From Trifolium pratense (lineage: Eukaryota > Streptophyta > Magnoliopsida > Fabales > Fabaceae), in NCBI RefSeq assembly GCF_020283565.1, contig NC_060059.1:5835501-5899500 (forward strand): a DNA stretch of 64,000 bases, read 5' to 3'. The position numbers and the translations under genes are program-made. A model generated the notes under the pieces. The model searched no databases. It was given only the letters and a program-made list of their open reading frames with translations, and was not told the DNA's origin. Of the stretch, positions 25,505 through 36,747 are shown one piece after another; position 1 is the first letter of the stretch; the number at the start of each line of letters is the position of its first letter.

Positions 25505-25734
25505 TTTTTTTTTTTTTTTTTGAAAACTTGGTATCCGGTCTTAGGACCGACTATTTTAAGGGGACCAATCTCACCGCCCACTTGCGGGAGCCCCATTTAA
25601 AGCCAGAGTTTTTTTTTGCTCTGTATGGAGTTAGCCCACCGAAATTGGCACCAGTGGGAATCGAACCTAAGACCTTCAGAGGAGCATACTCCAAGGGTCC
25701 AAACCAACACCACTCGACCAACCCGAGGTGGGTT
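25505..25734 (-). mobile_element. tRNA-derived SINE, full length, with 17-bp target duplication
   Basis: On the minus strand the element starts AACCCACCTCGGGTTGGTCG; it carries a box-A-like GGTTGGTCGAGTGGTG and a box B GGTTCGATTCC about 45 bases later, the RNA polymerase III internal promoter. It ends in an A-tail (T-run at 25505-25521 on the plus strand). It is flanked by a perfect 17-bp duplication AATAGCACGGTTCTCTT (25488-25504 and 25735-25751). The unmutated duplication indicates a recent insertion. It ends 186 bp upstream of the MADS-box start codon. Confidence 0.92.
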
Positions 25735-25837
25735 AATAGCACGGTTCTCTTATTTTCTTCCATTAAAATATTACACTTTTGTTTCATACATATGCGATGT
25801 TTCCCTATCAGGATATAACGCCGAAAAAGGTAACCAA

Positions 25838-25855
25838 TATATATTTATATATACT
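25838..25855 (+). promoter_or_regulatory. TATA-rich element upstream of the MADS-box gene
   Basis: ATATATATTTATATATAC lies about 70-80 bases before the ATG at 25920. Between it and the start there is a (AG)11 run at 25881-25902, a common feature of plant 5' leaders. It is a candidate core promoter only. Confidence 0.35.
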
Positions 25856-25919
25856 TCGGTCGTTTTCTGCAGTTGAAGCCAGAGAGAGAGAGAGAGAGAG
25901 AGAAAAAAAAGAATCTAGG

Positions 25920-28900
25920 ATGGGAAGAGGGAAGGTGGTTCTTGAGAGAATACAGAACAAAATCAACAGACAAGTAACATTCTCAAAGAGAAGGAGTGGT
26001 TTGCTGAAGAAAGCATTCGAACTTTCTGTGTTATGTGATGCTGAAGTTGCTCTTATCATCTTTTCCAGCCTTGGCAAGCTTTTTCAATACAGTACCACTG
26101 AGTCAGTATTATTTCTTCATTTTCTTTGTGGCTTTCACACTTTTTTTTTTTCTCTGATGCTTTTTCTATGATCAACAATGGCCAATTGATGAAAATCTTG
26201 TACACTGTGTTGGCTAAGGTGAACATGATTGTTTTACTTATAAACTCAACTCATGTTCGGTATCTTATATTAGATCTTGGAGAAATTCTGATACTATGTT
26301 AAAATTTTGAGTTCAGCCTAATTCAACTTATAAAACCGACTTATAAAATGAAATTGCCTCTATTTTTTAACATATATTCAAATTATCTCATATCTGATGT
26401 AAAATTTTTAACGATTGTTTTACGAGGACTAGCGTTAGGATAGGTCCTTCATGAAGGGTAAAGGCAACTTGATCACTTTGTTTATATTTGTTGCTGAGTG
26501 TGTCATTGTTTTATTTATTTTTTTGTCACAAAGATATTGTTCTTAATCCTCTATATTTTGGAGAAAAAATTAATTTAAAGTTTGATCAATGATTAATTAA
26601 ATTATGGTCAATATTTGTTTCAGCTAGCAGGGGTCCAATTCATGGTACTCACCATTAATTTTATTTTTATTGAAGTTCATTATCAACATAATTTTTCATG
26701 TTTCTATACTTTTTAAATAAGAAAATAAATTTATAATGTAAAGAGTAGGTCATATAAAAAAAAAATACATGTTCTTTTCAAAAAAAAAAATTATATATTT
26801 AACTACAAAATTTTAAGTAAAAAAAAAAACTACGAAATTTGTCAACAAAAAAAACCGAATCTACTTATACATCCCTCAAACTAATGTACATCACTCTAAG
26901 GTATAAGAAGTATTAATTAATTCCTTAAAAAAAAAAGTATTAATACTCATTACATTCCTTAAAAAAAATAAGTATTAATACTCATTACAATATATTTTTT
27001 AAAAAGAATTGCATAAAAAATAATAGAAATTTTTAAAAAATAAAAAGTAAATAGTTGAATGATATTTTAAAAATGATAACATTAAAATAGAATGAAATTA
27101 GTTCATATTTTGGACCAACTAGAAAAATTATTTACTTAATTATTAGTCAAAACCATGTGAAATATTACTTATTGATGTGTTTTTTAACAAAGATTAATTA
27201 TCGATACTTGCTCATGATCAGCTTGAACAAAATCATTGAGAAGTATCGACAATGTTGCTTTAATAATATGTCTGAGAATAACGACTTGGGAGAACAAGAG
27301 TCACAGGTAATTTCTCTTCTTTTTTCCATGTAACAAGGTTGATCATATAATGTTTTTAAGAACCTTTCCTTCATAGAAATTTATTCTTTATTAATTCTTG
27401 ATAGAATTCTCATAGAGAAGTATAGAAGAATACATATAGAATGAGAAATATAATTACATAAACAAGGTATATGTTATGTAGCCAATTGGACCAACTAAAC
27501 TAACTAATTAATATGTAATTAACTTTTACATGCATGGCTAATGCTCTTAAACATTTTCTTGCATTGAAGAGCTTACACCAGGAGCTTTTGATGCTAAGAG
27601 TCAAGCATGAATCTCTAGCTCGGACTCAAAGGTATCGATTTTGAAGAAATAAATTTTGAAAAGTTTTAGTTGTTAGTGATTTTTTTTTAATGACAAATAA
27701 TATTATTATATTAATATAAAGAAAGTATAAGAGAAAGTTCAGAATATAATGGAGTATCGGTTGTTTGCTGGATATTTGTTAAAAGTCTCATATTGGGTAG
27801 AGATATGACAAAGATAGTCTTTATAAGTGTAGTGCAAACCTCAACTCTCAGACTAGCTTTTGTGGTTGAGTATATGCCTCCCAAATTCTAATAATATTAC
27901 TTATATGTTTTCGATCTTTTTTGTTTTTAAGGATATTTTTGGGAGAAGAACTCAATGCACTTGGCATAAAAGATTTGCAGAGTATAGAGAAACAACTGGA
28001 GAGAACACTTGCACAAGCTCGAAAGCACCAAGTATATTTTGATATATTCTTATTGAATTTATAAACTTTGATTGAGATGAAACACACAAATGTTACATCA
28101 ACATTGGGGATTAACGATAATAGAAAAATAAATTGAAGAAGTGTACTTTAATTTTAAAGAAGTGTTTTGCAAATGATGCGTTTATTTTAATTTCAGATGC
28201 AAAAGATGATGGCAAGAGTTGATCAATTACGTGAGGAGGTATGCAATTATTATAAATTATTATTGTTGGTTTATCATCTTTAGACCAATTTTCTATTTCA
28301 ATGCAATTTCATTAGATATTCTCACATTTAGCTGATTGATCAAATTTTGTCACTTTAATTTGTTCTAAGCCCTCAATCAACATGGGTGACTTCACTATGA
28401 CTCAAACCTGAATTTCCTCTATCCTCTTTTTTATTGAACAAGTTGTTTCCACTTGACCAGCATCATTTGTTCCATAATACTTAAAAAATAAGACCTATAG
28501 ACCATCTTCAATGATAAGTATTTATTTTTTTAAGTACCTCTTATCGGAGCAAAACACAATTAAGTACCTAATATGTACCGCTTTTTAAATAAACATTGGT
28601 ATCTATATATTTATGCATGTGATGCCTATTTATAATGAAGTAGATTTATTAATGAGATCTATTTAGAATTTTTAAGATTGCTGGATTTATTAATGAGATC
28701 TATTAATGAGATCTATTAAATAGTGACAAAAATTATTATTGTGTGTGTTTTTGTCTTTACACTTTAACCAGTATATATAAAATCAGAAACTGAGAAAAGA
28801 AAGATTGATATTTTTAATTACATAACTAATCCTTTCTCTCGATCATTATTTAAATATTGGCAGGTGCACAAGGTGGAGGAGGTCAACAAACAATTAAAAT

Positions 28901-29499
28901 CCCAGGTATCAATTTCATTATCAATATAATTTAGGGATTAATGCTGTATATAAATTTCAAATGCTTGATTACATATGACCTTTTATTAGTAATATGAGCA
29001 ATAATCTCCAAATTGTTACTCCAGAAAAGAGGTATAAGCACCAATATTTGTGACAATTCGACTAATTCGACCATCTCCAGTAATAACAATATCATCGCCA
29101 ATTTACTTGATGCACAAGCCAATCAGTTTGATTATGGAACAACAAGGTGTGTATTTATTTTTCCTCACTTTTACTTTTTAGCAACATATATCAACCTACA
29201 AACATACTATATATGCTAATAGAGAAAGTGAGATACGTGCTATCGGTATAAATTAATTTTCAACATACTGTTATAATATAAACTTACATGAGAATATGAT
29301 AATTTCTTATCACATATCTATGAAAACTATTTTACACTGTCAGTATATTATTTACATTAAATTTTAATTAAAATGTATATACACATTATGTTACAGCCGG
29401 TTTGGGCACCAACAAGGTGCATCAAAAGACCAAGCGAGCATCGACATTGATAGAGGACAAAGCAGTCACAACAAGAACAATGGATGGATGCATATTTGA
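25920..29499 (+). CDS. MIKC-type MADS-box transcription factor
   Basis: Eight exons: 25920-26101, 27222-27306, 27570-27631, 27932-28031, 28197-28238, 28864-28905, 29025-29146, 29397-29499. The sizes 182/85/62/100/42/42 are the classic MIKC pattern. The product is 245 aa: MADS DNA-binding domain (1-60, with [20 protein letters not shown]), I region (61-89, [15 protein letters not shown]), K-box coiled coil (about 90-175, with [20 protein letters not shown]) and an Asn/Gln-rich C-terminal tail ending GWMHI. It should bind CArG boxes as a dimer in the nucleus. The MADS/K sequence fits the AP1/SEP/AGL6 superclade, but I do not assign a subfamily. Position 51 is Leu where many relatives have Arg (SSLGKLFQY). 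Intron 1 is 1120 bp. Confidence 0.93.
26915..26990. repeat. short tandem duplication in MADS intron 1
   Basis: The unit AAGTATTAATACTCATTACA preceded by a CCTTAAAAAAAA run is present twice in tandem. It is intronic and without known function. Confidence 0.7.
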
Positions 29500-30779
29500 A
29501 ATTTTATTTTTGAGATCACGTGTATCCGATCGATCCGTCAAATATGTCTCAAAAAATTCCATGATCAGATTCTATTTGGTTTAATTTATAATGGGGAATT
29601 TTATTTTATTTTGACATTTTTCCAGCCTGATAATAGCTTCAATTGCATTATGTGTATGTAGCTAGCTAGCCAGCCAATGCCAGAATTGGTATTAACCTCT
29701 GTTTCTATTAACAAAATGATGATAACCATAAAAGATAAATAAAATCTGATGAGTCTATTCTTCTCATGAGTCATGATAATCAATGCAATTTTTTTATTTT
29801 GTTTGGATACTAATCAATGCAATTTTTGGAGTATTATTTTAAGTTTCTCAATTACGAAGAGTTAACGTAGAATTATAAGGTGTATTAATTTGAGACACAA
29901 TGAAGTAAATATTGATTTAATCTTTGCTTGTAGGCAAAGAACAAAATGAGGATGATATCAAAAAAAAAAAAAGAGTTTCAAAGTATTTAACTTCTATCTT
30001 ACACAAACACCAGAAAGAATGAATTTAGTCCAAATTCATTCATCCGTTTTTTTTTTTTTCCCTTTTGTTTGCCACCCACCAACACATAATTTTTTTTGCT
30101 TCTCTTCCCTTACTTATCCACCTAAATAACCTATTTGTTATACTAATGATAGACTCACTCTTGCACGATCCTTAATTACATCCTAATGGATATCGGCCTA
30201 TTGAGAGAATCATTTTTTTTTCTCATACAATCCAAACTCATTTTTCTTTAAGCGAAATTACCTCTGGTCAACTTCTTAAAATGGATTTAGATTAAATAAA
30301 GGGATCAGTTACTGTTGCGCTTTAATTTTGTACCAAAAAATACCTCTTACAACAAATATGTTTGTTCAAGAATTAATGTTCTATTTGGGCCAATTAGCCT
30401 GAATTAAATTGTTAGGTAAACACTTGTAAATAATATTATCTAGTATACACCTGTGACTGAAAATTTACAAGCAGTAGTATAGGTAGGTATATTAGTTTTA
30501 AAGTCTTTTGGACAGCATATTAGTTTAAATTAAAGTAGGTATAATATTGATATTCTTTTGGGTGATTCAACAATGTAGTGGAACTTTGTTTTTAATTTTT
30601 TACTAAAACAATAATATTGTTGATTTAAATTCGTAGCGTACATTAGATGTAAACACAAACATTACTAAAAAGAAAGACACTGCAAATATGAAAGTGGAAG
30701 TTTAACATTTTTTTGAAAAGTTGATAAAAGTTCGCCTCTATTTTAACCGGAAGGATCAATGCAATTCATTAAAATTGAA

Positions 30780-31172
30780 GTGGGCGTAGGACTTGTACCC
30801 TTTTTTCTTTTTGGTGTTTAAATCTTATGTCTTGTATTCTAAGCACTTAGTTTAGTGCTCTTTGTTGTAAAGGTTTGAGTACTCCTTGCACTCTCTTATA
30901 ATAAATTTTTGCTTATAAAAAAATGAAAATATCAATAAAATAGTCAGAACAATTATTCGGCTAAATAATGAACAATTATGTTAACTTATCTCCTAATAAA
31001 TTCAACCTAAAAGTTTTATTCATTGGGTTTTTCTAATATGATTTTTAACGAGGCATATATTATCTAAATCCTTGACTGACACTGATTATTGTAGGTTTTG
31101 GTCTAGTCCTTATGTTTTAATTTCTCTACTTCAATTATATTAAAAAGGCACCTTTGCCTTTTATTTATAAAA
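30780..31172 (+). repeat. two LINE-like 3' tails
   Basis: Two stretches, about 30780-30923 and 31080-31172, end in an A-run after TTTTTGCTTATAAAAAAA and CCTTTTATTTATAAAAAAAA. The first includes GTTTGAGTACTCCTTGCACT and CTCTTATAATAAATTTTTGC, typical of the 3' ends of legume non-LTR retrotransposons. No coding part is left. Confidence 0.4.
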
Positions 31173-31884
31173 AAAAAATCAACCCAAAAGTTTAAATAAA
31201 CAGAGAAAGAAGCCTCCTATATACTCAAAAACCAAATTTGGTGAGTGCTTCAATGTATTCCCTACTAACTCAGCATCCATCACAAAAATAACAATCGTCC
31301 TACTAAATTCCAACACCCTTTTTCTACTGTTGCCTTTAGACCATAAATTTCTCCGGTCTAACATAAAGAATGAGTTGGATACAAAGAGTATAGCTTTCAT
31401 AAATTGTCCAAACTTTTTTCTTTTAACTTCTGGTTCTCATAAAAACAAGACCTCAGGGATTCGAGTTCGACCGTGATGTAAATAAATTATAGCCAATAAT
31501 TATTTTTATCAGGAATCAAACTCAGGTTCTCCTGATCAATTCATTCTATGGGGTGCTTATCAATTCACACGAAAGTTGGACGAAGAAAAAAAATCAGAAA
31601 CACAAAGATTAATCGAATAGGATAAACAAGATGATAAAGAGACTCACAGTGATGGTGGATCTGTGAAAGATGTGCTATGAGCTGAAGACCAATTTCTGAT
31701 GTAACCAGCGATAGAAAGGGAGATGTACCTGCAAAAACCACTCTGACCTTCCCAAATAAGTGAAGGATGATCTTTTTGAGGTTGGTCTCCCTCACTTTGG
31801 TCATTAAAAAGTAGAAAACAATCGTCTTTAACCTCTCAAAACCATAAAATAAATACACTATCATGAATAAGACAAAAAAAAATA

Positions 31885-31975
31885 TTTATTTTTGGTTTAT
31901 AATGAGCTGGAGATTGAACTCATTACCTCTAGCGTGTTACCCAAACCTCTTATCACTAGACCAAACTTAGTAGCT
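31885..31975 (-). repeat. tRNA-derived SINE-like fragment
   Basis: On the minus strand a box-A-like TTTGGTCTAGTGATAAGAGG is followed by a box-B-like TGAGTTCAATCTCC and an A/T-rich tail. No target duplication was found. It is not a tRNA gene because the arms do not fold into a cloverleaf. Confidence 0.45.
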
Positions 31976-32515
31976 AAAATGAATATTCTTTATGTCATTA
32001 AAAAACTTAAAACTTATAAAATTATAATGTCAAATTTTTTATAAAATTATAGTGTTAAATTTACTCGTAGAAAAATTATTAGATTGACTAAAATGTCTTA
32101 CCTGCAACTTTAATTCAATTTAATTTAAAGGACTGAATCACAATTTCCTAAATTTGAGATACTAAAATGTCTTACCTACAATTTTAAGGACCAAAATAAT
32201 ATTTCACAATTGACAAAAAAAAGAAACTTAAGACTTATTTTATTTATAAGAAGAAAAATAAAATACCATCTTGTTGTTTTGCTTACAACTTTACATCATC
32301 GAATCTTCCCTTTTCAGTAGAACAATACAAATTCCCATTCTTTTCAAATCAACAGATACATACACACATTGCATTACATAATCACTGCATTGCATCATCC
32401 CTTCTTTCTCTATCTCTCTGTAAACTCTAAACTATTTGCAACACTTTTCCTCAAAAGACTCATTTTTCCTCTTCTTCATTTTCAACACTCTGTTTCAATC
32501 CCGTTCCTCAGATCA

Positions 32516-35455
32516 ATGGCACAGTTTACCCCCTCAGGTTTTTCATCTCTCTTTGTTTCTTAGCGTTCTTGTGTTTTACAATATTCATTACTCGTTATGG
32601 TATTGGACCTTGATTTTTTTGTTAACCTAAAGATTGTGTCTTTGAGGTTTTTCTGATATTGGGTTTATTCTTTTATTGGTGATTTTTCTGATATTGTTTC
32701 ACCGTTTTTAAGCTAAAGATTGCGTCTTTGAGGTTTTTCTGATATTGGGTTTCTTCTTTTATTGGTGATTTTTCTGATGCTGTTTCATTGTCCCAGATTG
32801 GAGATTGGAGATTTTCCCCCATTTTTATAGTGTTTGTTAGTTTGAATGCATTTTTTTAATCTTTTAGGTTTTGATTTCCATATTGTTATATACAGTTGTT
32901 AATGTAAAGATCTGATTGGTTTGTTATTTTGTTTGGGATCTGTGTGATTTTTGAAACTGTACGTATTAGGAGAAGAAATGGGTAATTTAAAAATAATGAT
33001 TTTAATGGCTTCACAAAGTTTAGTTCATTGGAAAATTGAGGTCATGTTCTTAGCTAAAAATTATGAGCTGGTGAACATGTGAAAGGTAAATGGGTCTAAA
33101 TGTTGAATTTAGGTGTGATTTAGCTCACAAACTGGTTTGTCTCATCTCATCACCAATTTCACGTGAAGGTCATCATGGTTGGTAATGTTTTCCATGTTAT
33201 ATTTGAATTCAAAATACATGTACTTTTATCTTTATGAAATTTTGCTATTGCCAATTTAGGATGTCATGTTACCCATGTGAAATGATTCTTCTCTTTTTAT
33301 TTTTTTTTTGTTTTCTCTGAGGCATTTAATACTATTTCATATTTAATTTTGTCCTACTTTTTTACTTTTCTACAATGCTAGCAGTAAAATTTTCTGAACC
33401 CAAAATTCATGTTGATCTGATGTTATTACTATGTTTTTGCAGGTAAATCTGATGATATTGCATCAGAAGGATGCAACGAAACAAGTGATCTGGTTGTTTG
33501 TTTTGGTGAACTGTTAATAGATTTCGTGCCAACGGAAGGTGGAGTGTCTCTAGCTGAAGCGCCTGCTTTCAAGAAAGCTCCTGGTGGTGCTCCTGCGAAC
33601 GTGGCAGTTGGCATCTCTAAGTTGGGGGGTTCATCTGCATTTATAGGCAAGGTGTATATCTATATCTATTTATCTTGATGGTTATTTGATTTTTTATTAC
33701 TATCTACAGGACTTCCATGTTTGATTTGTGTTCAAATATTCATCTCTAAGAAATTTGTAGGGTGTTAGGTTATTCGAAATTGGTTAGACTTCTCTGAATG
33801 ACTGTTTAGAAAATGAATAAAAGGGAAACTTTTGCTTGATTTTATTACGTGTGTTTGTTTCATGTCTGGTTGAAGTTTTAAAAATGTATTCGTGAGGATT
33901 GTGCATTCGGAGGAATATCTTTTACTCGCATTTTATACTTTTCATTACCATCAAATAGAAATCATATTAAGACCTACCTTTTTTACCCCTTTTTTATTGT
34001 TGAATTAAATAAATTTTAAAACTTCCTAGAAATATCATGTACTTAATTGTAGATTGTACCATGGAATAATACTCTTGGCTGTAGTATTCTGAATATGATC
34101 ATTTTTTGGAATATGAATATATGTTGGCTGAGAAAATGATAGCTTAATTCCTTACCATTTGTGTTTTAGGTCGGAGCAGATGAATTTGGGTATATGTTGG
34201 CTGATATTTTAAAGCAAAATAAGGTCGATATATCTGGTATGCGGTATGATTCTAATGCAAGAACTGCATTGGCTTTTGTTACACTTAGAGCTGATGGCGA
34301 GCGCGAGTTCTTGTTTTTCCGAAATCCTAGTGCTGATATGCTTCTGGATAAGTCAGAGCTTGATCGAAACCTCATTGTGAAGGTGCCTTGAATTTCTGTC
34401 TTTGTTTATAAAATGTGTCTAAGGCCTCTTTTGTATATATGTCTGAAAGTTTTAATACTGATTGCAGGCTAAAATATTCCATTATGGTTCCATCAGTTTG
34501 ATTGACGAGCCATGCAAATCAGCTCATCTCGATGCTTTGAGAATTGCTAAAGAGTCTGATTGCATCCTCTCATATGATCCGAATTTGAGATTGGCACTAT
34601 GGCCATCAGCTGAGGCTGCTCGGGATGGTATAATGAGCATATGGGAACTAGCCGATGTCATAAAGGTTAGTTTTTATTTGAACTAGCATATGGGAGGATA
34701 CACGTGCCATTTATCATATACACTCCATAAATGCCACCACTCATTGTTTCATTTTTTATTTTATTCTGTTTTGTTTCGAAAATAAGCATTCATTATTTAA
34801 TATGTAATGCAGATCAGTGAAGAAGAGATCACCTTTTTGACTGGTGGTGATGATCCTTATGATGATGATGTTGTATTAAATAAGCTTTTTCACCCTCATA
34901 TCAAGCTTCTAATTGTTACCGAAGGGTCAGAGGGTTGTAGATATTATACCAAGGTAAGCTTGCCAAAGTCAGTTAACTCAGTTTCTTAATTGTCTTGAGC
35001 AAGGTTATTTGCTCTTCGTTCCGAAACTTTACTTGAGCAAGGTTTGCTTCTAGGTTCAGTATTTCACAATGTTATCACACGAGTGACCAGTGTAATAGCA
35101 ATTGTCAAATTTGTGTGCACTGCAGGATTTTAAGGGCAGAGTTGCAGGTGTCAAAGCTAAACCTGTTGACACAACTGGTGCTGGTGACGCCTTTGTTAGT
35201 GGGTTTCTGTACAACTTAGCTTCTGACCCAAGTATACTCGAGGTAATTCAGATATTTTTACACATTCTAGTTGTTGATTCAGAAAATGTTGCAAATGTTT
35301 GTAGCTGATGGATTTATTTTATGTGGCAGAACGAGGAGCATCTGCGAAAAGCGCTATATTTCGCCAATGTATGTGGTGCGATCACGGTGACAGAGAGAGG
35401 GGCAATTCCTGCACTACCTACAAAAGACGCCGTCCTGCAATTTGATGCAAAATAG
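32516..35455 (+). CDS. fructokinase (pfkB/ribokinase family)
   Basis: Phosphorylates fructose with ATP to fructose 6-phosphate, channelling sucrose-derived carbon into glycolysis and starch synthesis. Seven exons: 32516-32537, 33443-33651, 34170-34382, 34468-34665, 34813-34953, 35126-35242, 35330-35455. They join to 341 aa. Landmarks are [14 protein letters not shown] (25-38), the pfkB signature around [10 protein letters not shown] (55-64) and the ATP/catalytic motif DTTGAGDAF, in which Asp282 is the expected general base. There is no transit peptide by eye, so it is probably cytosolic; the first 20 residues are slightly longer than in many plant homologues. Only 22 coding bases lie in exon 1, before a 905-bp first intron, a layout often tied to intron-mediated expression in plants. 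Confidence 0.95.
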
Positions 35456-36747
35456 CAACACCAACAACAGTTCCTCTGTTATAAAATGTAGTGTTTGTTG
35501 TATTTTAAGCTATAGCTTAGGTGATGCTGAGCTTCTTTTGTATCATTGTCATTTAGGCTGTATTTTTCTACTATAGAATAAGTTCAAATTTGAGTTGCTA
35601 TCTCAAGCTATGGCTTATATAGTTATACATAGCAGCTGAGCACACAGATCAGTGTTTAGAATCAGATTTAGTGTTGTAGAATGTTAGACTTAAGATCTGT
35701 AATAAATCATACCACATGCCTCTATTACTTTTGATTGAACTCTTTGCCTAGTGTCTATGCAAATATGACAGGGATGTAATCATAGTAAACATCTTCAGCA
35801 GCAGTATTCTCATATGAGATAGTGTCATTTTCCAAATTTTCCTTGTCTATGCCTTCCAAAAACTTAGCGAGAATTTTCTTTATCTTGAATAACAATATGA
35901 TTTTAATTTGAATTAATCACATGAAGCTCAAAATTAGTATTAGAGGAAACTGAATTGACAATTTTTATTTTTTTTAACCCTTTGTTCCTGGGAAGGATGT
36001 TTGAACTAAGATTGTTCGGAATAATTCATTTTAGGAGAACTCATTAACCACTTGAGTCCAATGTATTGGTTTGAATTGACAAATTTAGTTACAACACTTA
36101 CATCATCTACCTTTGATCAAAAGTTTGCAAAAACAAATGATTTTTTCTTTTTTGTCAGCAATATCGAATAATGGACCGATTTGAATTGATTTATTTGAAC
36201 TCATTTACTTACATAAGTTTTTGAGATCGTTGAGAGAACTTGTTAAAATAACTTATGTCAATATTTATAAGTTTTATTTCAGCTTATTTTCATAAGTTCT
36301 TTATATAAACAATTTGTTTTTATTTTATCTTTTAGTATAAAAATAATTTATATAAACTTATACATTGTCTAACATGTCCTTGATAGTGATAGAGTCAGCT
36401 TGGTCATTTAATTATAATTTTTTATAAATGATAACTAGCATTATTAAAATTAACATGAAATAAGCAAACTCAATCGTGCATGATTTTGTTGGTAACGTGT
36501 GTGCAAGTTGCGAAGACGAGAAGGACTAAATCGTCATTTTCAAGATAGATAACTAATTAATTAATTAATTAATCTATACTTGCACCACCACCATCATCAC
36601 GCATACTGTTCTTTTTTTCGGTTCGGATCTTCAAACCAAACCACTTCTTTTTGAACCGGACGTCGGCGGAGACGGTCGAACCGGTTGCCTTCGGCGACGG
36701 CGGTTACACGCGACGGAGCTGTGTAATGCTATTGATCGAATTCCGTA
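35456..36747. other. intergenic, fructokinase 3' UTR and next promoter
   Basis: No gene. At about 36176-36380 there is a diverged copy of the dispersed repeat family seen at 58244-58716 (TTATTTGAACTCATTTACTT, then CAGCTTATTTTCATAAGTTC). A (TTAA)n run lies at about 36550-36572. Confidence 0.5.

Larger units (their letters stand above)
29500..32515. other. intergenic between MADS-box and fructokinase genes
   Basis: No gene. The MADS 3' untranslated region occupies the first few hundred bases. The far end (about 32250-32515) is promoter and leader of the fructokinase gene, with pyrimidine-rich TCTCTATCTCTC. Retroelement traces are listed separately. Confidence 0.5.

Noticed and set aside
25680..25734. 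tRNA gene on the minus strand
   Set aside because: A and B boxes are good, but no acceptor stem or cloverleaf forms, and the A-tail with target duplication identifies a SINE.
31565..31864. 99-codon minus-strand frame
   Set aside because: No domain, splice context or codon pattern supports it; it lies among retroelement tails.
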